From NCBI GenBank assembly GCA_964370755.1, contig CAYJKL010000020.1, forward strand, positions 1 through 21,078: 21,078 bases of DNA, read 5' to 3'. The translations under genes and the position numbers were made by a program. The notes beneath the pieces are model-generated. The model was not told the DNA's origin, searched no databases, and saw nothing but the letters and a program-made list of their open reading frames with translations. Below are positions 1-8,443 of the stretch, piece by piece; positions within the stretch are counted from its first letter, which is position 1; each line of letters starts with the position of its first letter. Source of the stretch: CAKOSP01 sp964370755. Its GTDB lineage: Bacteria; Bacillota_I; Bacilli_A; RF39; UBA660.

Positions 1-48
1 ATCAAAAAAGAAAACAAAGAAAAGAAAATAGGGATAATGAAACTATAG
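1..48 (+). other. Possible 3' end of an upstream gene, frame undecided
   Basis: The left edge is A-rich and codes for lysine-rich peptide in every forward frame. One frame ends ...KKKTKKRK at a TAG at 29-31, and another ends ...IGIMKL at a TAG at 46-48. The third frame is open from the edge into the rbgA start. A basic C-terminal tail of an upstream gene is plausible, since ribosomal protein L19 (rplS) often precedes rbgA in Bacillota. Too little sequence is present to name it or choose the frame. Confidence 0.25.
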
Positions 49-56
49 AACAAACT

Positions 57-914
57 ATGGAAAATTTAGGGAGAACTAGTATAAACTGGTATCCTGGTCA
101 TATGGCGAAGACTAAGAGACAAATTAAAGATAATATTAATTTAATAGATATTATTTTTGAGGTTATTGATTCGAGAGTTCCTTATTCTTCGAAGATAAAG
201 GATATTGAGGATATTATACGTAAGAAAAAACGTATTTTGATTATGACTAAAAAAGATTTATGTGATAAGAGTGTTACTAGTAAGTGGGTTAGTTATTATG
301 AAAACAAAGGTATAAATGTGCTTTTAATGGATTTAACTAATAATAAAGATTATAAAGAGTTGTTTACTCTTACAAATAGGCTTACTAAAGATATTCAAGA
401 AAGAAGATTTGAAAAAGGTCTTAAAGAAAAAGAAATAAAAGCACTTGTTATTGGTGCTCCGAATGTAGGTAAAAGTACTTTAATTAATAGTTTAGCAGGT
501 AAACAGGTTGCTACAACTGGTAATAAACCTGGTGTTACTAAGCAAATTAACTGGCTTAAAACTAATACTAATTTACTTTTACTTGATACTCCGGGTATTT
601 TGTGGCCTAAAATTGATAATGAGACAGTTGCGCTTAATTTAGCTAGCATGACAGCGATAAAAAGCGATATACTTGATATGAGTGATATAGCAAATCATAT
701 TTTGTTTACACTTAAAGATCATTATCCAAGTGTTTTAAAGGAAAAGTATAATATGGAAAATAACTTAGAGCTTCTTGATATGTATGAGCATATTGCAAAG
801 AATATGGGAGCGATAAGAAATGGTGAAGTTGATTATGATAAAGTGAGTTTAAAAGTTTATAATGATTTAGCTAGTGGTAAAATAAAGGGTATTACGTTTG
901 ATATATGGAAATAG
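57..914 (+). CDS. rbgA: Ribosome biogenesis GTPase RbgA (YlqF)
   Basis: Circularly permuted GTPase of the YlqF/YawG family that acts in late assembly of the 50S subunit. The N-terminal INWYPGHMAK signature (residues 9-18) is intact. The GTPase motifs come in permuted order: G4-like TKKD (64-67), then the P-loop GAPNVGKS (133-140), then G3 DTPG (177-180). A C-terminal helical domain follows, and the 285-residue length is normal. The ATG at 57 is the only usual start codon before the signature, but it has no clear Shine-Dalgarno sequence and its frame is open to the left edge, so the exact start is less sure. The end overlaps rnhB by 10 bases, and rbgA-rnhB is a conserved pair in Bacillota. Confidence 0.96.
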   Translation: MENLGRTSINWYPGHMAKTKRQIKDNINLIDIIFEVIDSRVPYSSKIKDIEDIIRKKKRILIMTKKDLCDKSVTSKWVSYYENKGINVLLMDLTNNKDYKELFTLTNRLTKDIQERRFEKGLKEKEIKALVIGAPNVGKSTLINSLAGKQVATTGNKPGVTKQINWLKTNTNLLLLDTPGILWPKIDNETVALNLASMTAIKSDILDMSDIANHILFTLKDHYPSVLKEKYNMENNLELLDMYEHIAKNMGAIRNGEVDYDKVSLKVYNDLASGKIKGITFDIWK

Positions 915-1528
915 ATTTACTTAAATATGAAAAAGAATTATATGAAAAAGGGATTAAATTAGTAGCTGGTACTGATGAGGCTGGAAGAGGTCCGCTTGCT
1001 GGTCCTGTTGTGGCAGCAGCGGTGATTTTGCCTGAAAATTATGTTTTGGAAGGCCTTAATGACTCTAAAAAACTTAGTGAGAAAAAAAGAGATATGTTTT
1101 TTGATATAATTAAAAGAGATGCAATTAGTTATGGAATAAGTGTTGTGTCTCCTGAGATGATTGATGAAATAAATATATATGAAGCATCTAGGTATGCAAT
1201 GAATGAGGCAATACGTTTAATGGATGTAACTCCTGAGTATGTACTAAGTGATGCAATGCCGCTTAAGATAGAAAACAATTTACCTATTATTAAGGGCGAT
1301 GCTAAGAGTCTTAGTATTGCAGCGGCCTCTGTACTTGCAAAGGTGACTCGTGATAGAATTATGTATGATCTTGATGAAAAATATCCTGAGTATGGTTTTA
1401 AAAATCATAAAGGATATCCGACTAAGAAACATATTGAAGCAATAACTGAGTATGGAGTAATAAATGGTGTTTATAGATTTACTTATAAACCTGTTATGGA
1501 TATGAAAGTGAGAACTGATGATAAGTAG
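905..1528 (+). CDS. rnhB: Ribonuclease HII
   Basis: Cuts RNA in RNA-DNA hybrids and starts removal of single ribonucleotides left in DNA. The hallmark TDEAGRGPLAGP lies at residues 23-34 and gives metal ligands D24 and E25. NDSKKLS follows at 52-58. D116 and D150 (in KVTRD) fit the remaining two acidic catalytic positions, and GDAKSLSIAAASVLAK is the usual type 2 segment. The 207-residue length is typical. The start ATG lies inside the last codons of rbgA (10-base overlap) and the end overlaps the next gene by 11 bases, so translation is probably coupled. Confidence 0.96.
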   Translation: MEIDLLKYEKELYEKGIKLVAGTDEAGRGPLAGPVVAAAVILPENYVLEGLNDSKKLSEKKRDMFFDIIKRDAISYGISVVSPEMIDEINIYEASRYAMNEAIRLMDVTPEYVLSDAMPLKIENNLPIIKGDAKSLSIAAASVLAKVTRDRIMYDLDEKYPEYGFKNHKGYPTKKHIEAITEYGVINGVYRFTYKPVMDMKVRTDDK

Positions 1529-3503
1529 AATTTTTAATAGTAAAATGGTTAGAAGTTTTATCTTTTTTATGCTTTTTTTAATGATTATAGAAGTTATATT
1601 TATGGCACTTAGTGATATAGATATATTTAAAATAAGTACAATAAGAGTTTTAATTAGTGTTATAAGTTATTCTCTTTTCTTGTCTTTAATTATGTCATTT
1701 GTAGGTAAAAGGATGAGATTCTTTTTAAGTTGTTTAATACTTTTAGCAGCGTCTTTTTACGCTGTGTTTCAGCTTGGTTTTATAAATTATATCGGAGTTT
1801 ATGCATCATTTAATAATGTTTCTCAGCTTAGTGCGGTTGAGTCTTTTACAAGTGATTTTGTTTTATCTATAAATGAAATTTATTATACTTTATTTATTCC
1901 TTTTATAGCTGGGATTGTTTTTTATAAATTATTTTTATATAGAGATGAACTTACTATTAGGGAGATTAAGATTAATAAATATTTAAAAGAATCAATCATT
2001 AAAATAGTGGGTACTACTGTAGTTCTTGTAATTGTTAATTTTTGTTTTTATAAAACCCTTGTAGAAGATGCTTTTATTAGTAAATATGAAGTTAGTAATT
2101 TAGTTGATTTATATAATTATCCTGATGAATCTAATAGTGCAGTTAATAATTTTGGTATTTTAACTTATGGAGTTAGAGATTTTAGAACTAAGTTTTTTGA
2201 AGTTTCTAAAACTGTTACAGTTGAGGTTTTAGATGATAGTGCTTTTTATGATGAGGAAAGAGAAGAGTACTGGAATGAGTTAATTGCTTTGGAGGAAGAT
2301 GAAACTTATAGCTTGATTCATAATTATCTTAAAAATAATAGTAGTAATTCAAATAATGATTATACTGGTATTTTTGAAGATAAAAATGTTATTTTTGTTT
2401 TTATGGAATCTATAAATGAGGCTATACTTATGGATGAATATTATCCGAATTTTAGTACTTTAATGGATAATGGAATATATTTTGAAAATAATTATGCTCC
2501 TAGAAATAACTGTTCTACTGGTAATAATGAGTTTGCTACGCTTACTAGTTTATATGTAATGACTAATAATTGTACTGTAAATGAATATGTAGATAATGTT
2601 TATCCTTATTCGCTTTTTAATTTATTTAGTAATGATGGTTATACTACTACGTCAATGCATAATTATAACGATACTTTTTATGAAAGGCATACATCTATGC
2701 CTAATTTAGGTGCTGATGAGTACTTTGGAATTGAAGAACTTGAGATACCTTATGAAAATAATTATATTGATTGGGTGTCAGATTTTGAGTTTGGAGAAAA
2801 AGCTATGGAACTTACTGATTTTGATAGTGATGAACCATTTATGCTTTGGCTTACTACGGTTACTGCTCACTCACCATATGATGAATCTAGTGAGTATGGT
2901 GATTTGTATTTTGATTTATTTGAAGATACTGATTACTCGGATGACGTAAAAAGATATTTATCTAAAGTCAAAGTAACTGATGATATGCTTGGTGTTTTAC
3001 TTGAAACTTTGGAAGATGAAGGTATTTTAGAAGACACTGTTATAGTAGCTTTGGCTGATCATTATCCTTATGGACTTAGTGATGAAGACATAAAAATGTT
3101 AACAAATAATGAAAAAACTGCAAATGAAGTTGATAAAGTTCCATTTATAATATATAATGCAAGTATCAGCTCTGAAATTGTAAGTGATTATACTACTTAT
3201 TTAAATGTGCTTCCTACAGTGGCAAATTTATTTGATTTAGATTATAAGAGTGAGTATTATTTTGGAACTGATGCGCTAGATGATAAGTATACTTCAATGA
3301 GTGTTTTTACTGATGGTTCGTGGAAAAATGAACATGCATTTTATGATGCGGTAACTAGTAAAATAACTTATTATGGTGATTTTGAGTATAGTGTAGAAGA
3401 AGTAAAAAATATTAATTTGAATATTTCAAATGATAAAAAAATTAGTTCATTGATAATCGAATATGATTATTTTAACTATTTAAAAGGGAAGGAAGAGGAA
3501 TAA
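1518..3503 (+). CDS. LTA synthase family protein (membrane-anchored phosphoglycerol transferase/sulfatase fold)
   Basis: Resembles lipoteichoic acid synthases, which polymerise glycerol phosphate from phosphatidylglycerol on the outer face of the membrane. Five hydrophobic segments (about 13-30, 42-62, 68-90, 122-140, 160-178) precede a linker and an extracellular sulfatase-like domain from about 288. Candidate metal and catalytic residues are E297 in FVFMES, the nucleophile T334 in CSTGNNEF, R390 in HNYNDTFYER, H451 in TAHSPY, and D514/H515 in ADHYPYG; these match the LtaS pattern. The 661 residues are close to LtaS length. It overlaps rnhB by 11 bases and ends one base before topA. It could instead be a primase-type paralogue or another phosphoglycerol transferase, so I give no symbol. 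Confidence 0.88.
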   Translation: MISRIFNSKMVRSFIFFMLFLMIIEVIFMALSDIDIFKISTIRVLISVISYSLFLSLIMSFVGKRMRFFLSCLILLAASFYAVFQLGFINYIGVYASFNNVSQLSAVESFTSDFVLSINEIYYTLFIPFIAGIVFYKLFLYRDELTIREIKINKYLKESIIKIVGTTVVLVIVNFCFYKTLVEDAFISKYEVSNLVDLYNYPDESNSAVNNFGILTYGVRDFRTKFFEVSKTVTVEVLDDSAFYDEEREEYWNELIALEEDETYSLIHNYLKNNSSNSNNDYTGIFEDKNVIFVFMESINEAILMDEYYPNFSTLMDNGIYFENNYAPRNNCSTGNNEFATLTSLYVMTNNCTVNEYVDNVYPYSLFNLFSNDGYTTTSMHNYNDTFYERHTSMPNLGADEYFGIEELEIPYENNYIDWVSDFEFGEKAMELTDFDSDEPFMLWLTTVTAHSPYDESSEYGDLYFDLFEDTDYSDDVKRYLSKVKVTDDMLGVLLETLEDEGILEDTVIVALADHYPYGLSDEDIKMLTNNEKTANEVDKVPFIIYNASISSEIVSDYTTYLNVLPTVANLFDLDYKSEYYFGTDALDDKYTSMSVFTDGSWKNEHAFYDAVTSKITYYGDFEYSVEEVKNINLNISNDKKISSLIIEYDYFNYLKGKEEE

Positions 3504-3504
3504 A

Positions 3505-5529
3505 ATGAAATTAGTAATAGTGGAATCTCCAGCGAAATGTAAAACAATTGAAAAGTATTTAGGTAGAGATTTTACAGTGCTTTCAAGTAAAGGGCATATT
3601 AGAGATTTATCTACTAAGGGTAAGTATGGACTTGGTATTGATGTTGAAAATGATTTTGTAGCAACTTATGAAGTTATAAAAGGGAAGAAGAAAGATGTAA
3701 CTTTTCTTAAAAAAAGTGTTAAAGAAGCAGATAAAGTATATCTTGCAACTGACCCTGACCGTGAGGGAGAAACTATTTCTTGGCATTTATTTGATGAACT
3801 TGATGTAAGTGAAGATAAGTATGAAAGAGTTGTATTTAATGAGATTACTAAAAAAGTAGTTGAAGAAGCAATGAATAATACTGGTAAAATTGATATGGAT
3901 CTTGTTAAAAGTGGAGAGACAAGAAGATTTTTAGATAGAATTATTGGGTTTAGATTATCAAAACTTATGCAAAGTAAGACTAGCGGGAAGTCTGCTGGAA
4001 GAGTGCAAAGTGTGGCACTTAAATTAGTTGTAGATAGAGAAAGAGAAATTCTTGCGTTTGTACCTGAAGAATACTGGACAATTGAAGCTAAGTTTGATCA
4101 GTTTAAAGCAATTTTAGATAAATATAATAATGAAGATATAAAAATTAGTAATGAAGAGGAAGCAGATAAAGTTCTTAATGCTTTATCAAATGAGTTTGTT
4201 ATAGCAAGTATAACTGAAAAAGATAAGAGAAAGGCTTCAAGAGAACCTTTTAAAACATCTACGCTTCAGCAAACTGCTGCATCTAAGTTGTCGCTTGCAC
4301 CTTCTAAAACTATGAGTATTGCTCAAAAACTTTATGAAGGTATGAATATTGGTAGTGAGACTACTGGGCTCATTACTTATATGCGTACAGATAGTGTTCG
4401 TTTATCTGATTCTTTTGTTGCTGAAACGTTTAGTTATATTAAAAGTAATTATGGTGATGATTATTTAGGTTACGTAAAACGCGGCAAAAAAAATGATAAT
4501 ATGCAGGATGCTCATGAAGGTATTAGACCAACAAGTATTAATAGAACGCCTGAATCATTAAAAGCATATTTGACTGCTGATGAGTATAAACTTTATTCTT
4601 TAATTTATTATAGAACACTTGCGTCTTTAATGGTTGATGCTAAACTTAAGACTACTACTGTTATTTTTGATAATAATAATTATCAGTTTAAAACTACTGG
4701 AAGTGTTTTAGTTTTTGATGGTTATTTAAAGGTGTATTCTAGTTATGAAGATCAAGAAGATGTAGTCTTGCCTGATTTTAAAAAGTTCGATCCAGCTGTT
4801 GTAAGTACTTCTGATATAGAGAAAATTCAGCATTTTACAAAACCTGCGCCTAGATTTAATGAGTCTAGTTTAATTAAAGAACTTGAAAGTTTAGGAATAG
4901 GAAGGCCATCTACGTATGCTACTATTATTTATACAATTAAAGAACGTGGTTATGTTATTTTAGAAGATAAAAAGTTTATTCCAACTGAAACTGGTTTTGA
5001 AACTACTGATAAGCTTCAAGAGTTTTTCTCATCTATTATAAATGTAGATTATACTGCTAAGATGGAGTCTGATTTAGATTTAATTGCTGAGGGAGAAGAA
5101 AACAATATTAAAATTTTAAGTGAATTTTATAATGAGTTTGAACCTCTTGTTAAAAAAGCTTTTACTGAAATGGAGAAGAAACCTGCTGAAGAAACTGGTG
5201 AAATGTGCCCAGAGTGTGGTAAACCGCTAGTTATTAGAAAAGGAAGATATGGAGAGTTTGTTGCTTGTAGTAACTATCCGGAATGTAAATATATTAAAAA
5301 AGAAGAAAAAGCTCCTGCTAAAGAAGTTATGGACTGTCCTAAATGTGATGGTAAAATTGTTGAAAGAACTACTAGAAAAGGTAAAGTATTTTGGGGATGT
5401 AATAAGTATCCGAAATGTGATTTTGCTTCTTGGTATCAACCGCTTGAGAAAAAATGTGATAAGTGTGGTACTAATTTAGTTCTTAAAAATAATGAAGAGA
5501 GTTGTCCTAATTGTGATAAAGAAAGTTAA
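3505..5529 (+). CDS. topA: DNA topoisomerase I (type IA)
   Basis: Relaxes negative supercoils by single-strand passage. The N-terminal Toprim domain starts KLVIVESPAKCKTIEKYLG, with the acidic metal motif TDPDREGE at 82-89. The active-site tyrosine is Y292 in LITYMRTDSVRLS. The C-terminus carries three zinc-ribbon repeats from about residue 570: CPEC...CSNYPEC, CPKC...CNKYPKC and a short CDKC...CPNC. The 674-residue length is normal for Bacillota TopA. It follows the LTA-synthase-like gene by one base, so it is read from the same transcript. In many Bacillota topA sits next to dprA; here it ends the rbgA-rnhB unit instead. Confidence 0.98.
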   Translation: MKLVIVESPAKCKTIEKYLGRDFTVLSSKGHIRDLSTKGKYGLGIDVENDFVATYEVIKGKKKDVTFLKKSVKEADKVYLATDPDREGETISWHLFDELDVSEDKYERVVFNEITKKVVEEAMNNTGKIDMDLVKSGETRRFLDRIIGFRLSKLMQSKTSGKSAGRVQSVALKLVVDREREILAFVPEEYWTIEAKFDQFKAILDKYNNEDIKISNEEEADKVLNALSNEFVIASITEKDKRKASREPFKTSTLQQTAASKLSLAPSKTMSIAQKLYEGMNIGSETTGLITYMRTDSVRLSDSFVAETFSYIKSNYGDDYLGYVKRGKKNDNMQDAHEGIRPTSINRTPESLKAYLTADEYKLYSLIYYRTLASLMVDAKLKTTTVIFDNNNYQFKTTGSVLVFDGYLKVYSSYEDQEDVVLPDFKKFDPAVVSTSDIEKIQHFTKPAPRFNESSLIKELESLGIGRPSTYATIIYTIKERGYVILEDKKFIPTETGFETTDKLQEFFSSIINVDYTAKMESDLDLIAEGEENNIKILSEFYNEFEPLVKKAFTEMEKKPAEETGEMCPECGKPLVIRKGRYGEFVACSNYPECKYIKKEEKAPAKEVMDCPKCDGKIVERTTRKGKVFWGCNKYPKCDFASWYQPLEKKCDKCGTNLVLKNNEESCPNCDKES

Positions 5530-5542
5530 TCTTTCTTTTTTT
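5518..5542 (+). terminator. Weak intrinsic terminator after topA
   Basis: An 8-bp stem AAAGAAAG / CTTTCTTT with a TTAAT loop spans the topA stop codon and runs into seven Ts. The stem has only two G-C pairs, so termination may be partial and ruvA may receive read-through. Confidence 0.55.
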
Positions 5543-5551
5543 ATTTGTTTT

Positions 5552-5560
5552 TGTTATAAT
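5552..5560 (+). promoter_or_regulatory. Extended -10 promoter for ruvA
   Basis: TGTTATAAT is a perfect -10 hexamer (5555-5560) with the TGn extension. No good -35 lies 17 bases upstream (TTTCTT). The start would be near 5567, giving a very short leader to the ruvA ATG at 5584, with GGAAG as ribosome site. Confidence 0.55.
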
Positions 5561-5583
5561 TAGATTGTAGGAAGAGTGATAAG

Positions 5584-6138
5584 ATGTTACATTATGTAAA
5601 TGGAAAAATAGATAGTCTTGGGAGTAATTTTATTGTTGTAGATAATGGTGGTATTGGGTATAAAGTTTTTGTGCCTAATCCATTTAGTTATGAAGTGGAA
5701 AAAGAATATAAAGTTTATTTATATAATCATATTAGAGAAGATGAATTTAGTTTATATGGTTTTAAAAGTGGTGATGAACTTGATTTGTTTTTAAGACTTA
5801 TTAGCGTTAAAGGACTAGGGCCAAAGGTTGCGATGCCGATACTTGCGACTGGTTCTATAGCGGGTATTGTAGATGCAATTAATAGAGAAAATACACTTTA
5901 TTTAACTAAGTTTCCTAAAGTTGGAGATAAACTTGCTAAACAAATTATTCTTGATTTAAAAGGAAAAATAAATATAGAAACTGATGGTATGATTGAAGAT
6001 GATACAAGTGATTTAATCGAAGTTCTTACTAGTCTTGGTTATAAGAATGCAGATATTAAAAAAGTTGTTTTAAGTGTAGATAAGACTAAAACTATCGAAG
6101 AGCAAGTTAAAGAGGCTCTTAAAATGATGATGAAATAG
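5584..6138 (+). CDS. ruvA: Holliday junction DNA helicase subunit RuvA
   Basis: Tetrameric Holliday-junction binding protein that loads the RuvB motor. The N-terminal OB-fold domain begins LHYVNGKIDSL. Two helix-hairpin-helix motifs follow: VKGLGPKVA at about 75-83 and FPKVGDKLAKQI at about 110-121. The small C-terminal domain III (about 137-184, ending EEQVKEALKMMMK) contacts RuvB. The 184-residue length is normal. ruvB is not adjacent: a pilin-like gene, a terminator, a new promoter and a HAD gene lie between. The ATG follows GGAAG by about nine bases. Confidence 0.96.
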   Translation: MLHYVNGKIDSLGSNFIVVDNGGIGYKVFVPNPFSYEVEKEYKVYLYNHIREDEFSLYGFKSGDELDLFLRLISVKGLGPKVAMPILATGSIAGIVDAINRENTLYLTKFPKVGDKLAKQIILDLKGKINIETDGMIEDDTSDLIEVLTSLGYKNADIKKVVLSVDKTKTIEEQVKEALKMMMK

Positions 6139-6149
6139 GAGATGATTTG

Positions 6150-6775
6150 GTGAATAATAAGGGTTTTACTTTAACTGAACTTTTAGCAGTTATAATTATA
6201 CTTGCAGTTGTTGGTAGTATTGCAACCGTTTCGATTTTAGCGTTATCTGATGATGTAAATGAAGAATTTTTTGAATCTCAAAAAGAAATTATTTTAAATG
6301 GTGCTGTTTTGTATGGTCAAGATAATTTGACTGATTTTAATGATACTTGTGAAGAAGAAGTAGATGGAACTGTTGTGTCTTATTCATGTAAAATAATTTC
6401 TTTAGGTGATATAAGTGCTGATTATGTTGAAAGAACTGATGANNNNNNNNNNNNNNNNNNNNNNNNNNNNNNNNNNNNNNNNNNNNNNNNNNNNNNNNNN
6501 NNNNNNNNNNNNNNNNNNNNNNNNNNNNNNNNNNNNNNNNNNGTAAAATAATTTCTTTAGGTGATATAAGTGCTGATTATGTTGAAAGAACTGATGAGTG
6601 TGAAGTGTGTATAAACAATAATGAGTGTGAGAGAGTAGCGTGTATAAAAAATGATATAACAGGTCTTTCGATGGAAGGGGATAAGATGAAACTTATTATT
6701 AAAAATAAAAGAGTTTATGCTGAGTTTGAAACGTTTGCTAGCTGCCTTGTTGATAGCGCGAGTAAGTGTGAATAA
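6150..6775 (+). CDS. Type IV pilin-like protein with prepilin N-terminus (split by assembly gap)
   Basis: Secreted pilin-like subunit. The N-terminus NNKGFTLTELLAVIIIL is a class III prepilin signal: a prepilin peptidase would cut after G5, leaving F1 and the conserved E5, followed by the hydrophobic assembly helix. The GTG at 6150 lies 8 bases after AGGAG (6137-6141); a TTG at 6147 is the alternative start. As given, the frame breaks at the 100-N gap. Removing bases 6443-6597 (Ns plus one copy of the duplicated flank) restores one frame of 156 residues ending SASKCE at the TAA at 6773-6775. The mature part then has eight cysteines, an even number that suggests disulfides. Eleven bases separate it from ruvA, so the two are probably cotranscribed. 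No pilus ATPase or prepilin peptidase is in this window. Confidence 0.85.
6388..6442 (+). repeat. Left copy of 55-base duplicated gap flank
   Basis: Identical to 6543-6597 on the far side of the Ns. Exactly 55 bases, with the downstream frame restored when the copies are merged, points to unmerged contig-end overlap and not a biological repeat. Confidence 0.95.
6443..6542. other. Assembly gap of 100 Ns
   Basis: A run of exactly 100 Ns is a conventional scaffold spacer, so its length carries no information. The flanking duplicate suggests that no sequence is missing here. Confidence 0.98.
6543..6597 (+). repeat. Right copy of 55-base duplicated gap flank
   Basis: Matches 6388-6442 base for base. 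The unique pilin C-terminal coding sequence continues directly after it at 6598. Confidence 0.95.
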
Positions 6776-6777
6776 AT

Positions 6778-6812
6778 AAAATGTATACATATGTGATACA
6801 TTTTATTTTTTT
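6778..6812 (+). terminator. Intrinsic terminator after the pilin-like gene
   Basis: AAAATGTAT (6778-6786) pairs with ATACATTTT (6796-6804), with the near-palindrome ACATATGT between them, and a T-rich run follows to 6812. The core ATGTATACAT is a perfect 10-bp palindrome, so protein binding is also possible. Termination fits the position best. Confidence 0.65.
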
Positions 6813-6846
6813 GTTTTAAAAACTTTGTAAAACTCTTTGTGTATCA

Positions 6847-6875
6847 TTTACAATTTGGGTTAAATTTTATATAAT
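6847..6875 (+). promoter_or_regulatory. Sigma-A type promoter for the long HAD-to-tgt operon
   Basis: -35 TTTACA (6847-6852), 17-base spacer, perfect -10 TATAAT (6870-6875). It lies just downstream of the pilin terminator and 21 bases before the HAD gene start, which has AAGGTGAT as ribosome site. No second promoter of this quality is obvious before 16060. Confidence 0.8.
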
Positions 6876-6896
6876 AAAATAGAAGGTGATAAAATA

Positions 6897-7430
6897 ATGA
6901 AAACAGTTGGTTTTGATATTGATAACACGATGACAAATAGTTTTGAAGTAGCAAATAGTATATATCTTGCTAGTGAGTTTTATGATGGTAAAACTGATTT
7001 TAGAAATATGAGTGAAATTGTTAGAGATAAATTTTATTCTAAGTACTTGGTTAAGTGTTTTGGAGATGCAGTTTTGAAATCTGGAGTTAAAGAAGTATTT
7101 GATTATTTAAATAAAATGAATCATAGAATAGTTATTATTACTAGAAGAGGGTATGGACTTACATTTGATGTAGAGGATGTTACTAACAAATTTTTGGAAA
7201 AAGAAGATTTGAAGTTTGATGCAATTTATTTTAATATTGATGATAAAGGGTCTGTATGTAAGAAGGAAAATGTTGATATTTTCTTTGATGATCATGTTTT
7301 TAATTTAGAAAGTGTACAAAATGTTGGTATTAAGGCTGTTATGTTTAAGAAACATGAAGAAGATGATAGATTTGAAGTGGTTACTAATTGGGATGAACTT
7401 TTAATAGTTTTAAAGAAAGAAGGTTTTTAA
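6897..7430 (+). CDS. HAD-superfamily hydrolase, 5'-nucleotidase-like
   Basis: Small HAD phosphatase of 177 residues. Motif I DIDNT (7-11) gives nucleophile D7 and general acid D9. Motif II is T82 in VIITRRG. K122/K123 lie where the motif III lysine is expected, and motif IV is FFDD (129-132). The size and the absence of a large cap resemble the cytosolic 5'(3')-deoxyribonucleotidase (NT5C-type) and related putative nucleotidases. That would suit an operon holding thymidylate kinase, FolD and GlyA, but the substrate cannot be read from sequence. Its stop overlaps the ruvB start by one base (TAATG), which suggests translational coupling. Confidence 0.8.
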   Translation: MKTVGFDIDNTMTNSFEVANSIYLASEFYDGKTDFRNMSEIVRDKFYSKYLVKCFGDAVLKSGVKEVFDYLNKMNHRIVIITRRGYGLTFDVEDVTNKFLEKEDLKFDAIYFNIDDKGSVCKKENVDIFFDDHVFNLESVQNVGIKAVMFKKHEEDDRFEVVTNWDELLIVLKKEGF

Positions 7431-8443
7431 TGGATAGATTACTTGATACAGATGTCAAAAATGAAGATTTTTCAATTGAAAATATAAGACCCGAGAGTTT
7501 AGATGAATATATTGGGCAAAAAGAAATAAAAGAGAATTTAAGTGTTTTTATAAAAGCGGCGATGATGAGAGGAGAATCTCTTGATCATGTACTTTTATAT
7601 GGGCCTCCTGGACTTGGTAAAACAACACTTGCTCATATAATTGCTAATGAAATGAATAGCGATATAAAAACTGCTAGTGGACCTTCCATTGAAAAGTCTG
7701 GAGATTTGGCTGCTATTTTATCTAATTTGGAACCTAATGATGTTTTATTTATAGATGAAATTCATAGAATGCCATCTTTTATTGAAGAAATACTTTATCC
7801 TGCGATGGAAGATTTTGAACTTGATATAATTATTACTACTGAAGGTAAAAGTAGAAATATTAAAATTGATTTACCTCCTTTTACTTTAGTTGGGGCTACT
7901 ACTAGGGCTGGTGATTTATCAAGTCCGCTTAGAGATAGATTTGGTATTATTAATAAACTTGAATATTATACAAATGATGAACTTAGCCAAATAGTTAAGA
8001 GAACTAGTAGAGTTTTAGATATGCCAATTGAAGCAGATGCGGCACTTGAAATAGCAAAAAGAAGTCGTAAGACGCCTAGGGTTGCTAATAGATTATTTAA
8101 ACGAGTTCGTGATTTTGCGCTTGTTGAAGGACTTGCCAGCATTGATTTGGATGTTACTAAAGGTTCGCTTAAAAGGTTAAAAGTTGATAATTATGGACTT
8201 GATAATATAGATTTGGCGTATTTAAAAAGTTTAATAGAAAAATTTGGTGGTGGACCAGTTGGTGTGCAGACAATTGCTACTAGTATTGGAGAAGAAGTTA
8301 CTACTATTGAAGATGTGGTTGAACCTTTCTTACTTCAAGAAGGTTTTATAAAAAGGACTAAAAGTGGTAGAGTGGCTACTGAAAAAGCTTATAGACATTT
8401 AGGTATAAGTTTTAATTCGGGGCTTTTTGAAGGAGATGTGTAA
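7430..8443 (+). CDS. ruvB: Holliday junction branch-migration helicase RuvB
   Basis: AAA+ hexameric motor that drives branch migration with RuvA. Walker A GPPGLGKT is at 58-65, Walker B LFIDEIH ends at 112, sensor 1 lies in LVGATTRAG, and the arginine finger region is SSPLRDRFG. The C-terminal winged-helix domain includes FGGGPVGVQTIATSIGEE. At 337 residues it is full length. It shares one base with both neighbours (TAATG at each junction), so the HAD gene, ruvB and folD form a tightly coupled block. Confidence 0.98.
   Translation: MDRLLDTDVKNEDFSIENIRPESLDEYIGQKEIKENLSVFIKAAMMRGESLDHVLLYGPPGLGKTTLAHIIANEMNSDIKTASGPSIEKSGDLAAILSNLEPNDVLFIDEIHRMPSFIEEILYPAMEDFELDIIITTEGKSRNIKIDLPPFTLVGATTRAGDLSSPLRDRFGIINKLEYYTNDELSQIVKRTSRVLDMPIEADAALEIAKRSRKTPRVANRLFKRVRDFALVEGLASIDLDVTKGSLKRLKVDNYGLDNIDLAYLKSLIEKFGGGPVGVQTIATSIGEEVTTIEDVVEPFLLQEGFIKRTKSGRVATEKAYRHLGISFNSGLFEGDV

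Noticed and set aside
1..56. Extension of rbgA to the left edge in the open frame
   Set aside because: No usual start codon is visible upstream in frame and the added peptide is A-run-derived Lys/Glu/Arg. The ATG at 57 already gives a normal-length RbgA.
5227..5479. Extra open frames over the topA zinc-ribbon region
   Set aside because: Both strands are open only because of Lys/Phe-rich codons in topA; the topA frame shows clear CxxC motifs.
6388..6597. True tandem repeat or CRISPR-like repeat
   Set aside because: Only two copies, identical to the base and separated only by Ns, and merging them restores the reading frame.
6557..6790. Minus-strand open frame over the pilin 3' half
   Set aside because: It is the shadow of the reconstructed pilin, in a low-complexity AT-rich region with no ribosome site or recognisable protein.
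6778..6804. Operator linked to the one at 18521 because both contain AAAATGTAT
   Set aside because: The arms and spacing differ, and the 6778 element ends in a T-run fitting a terminator. The shared motif is short in AT-rich DNA.
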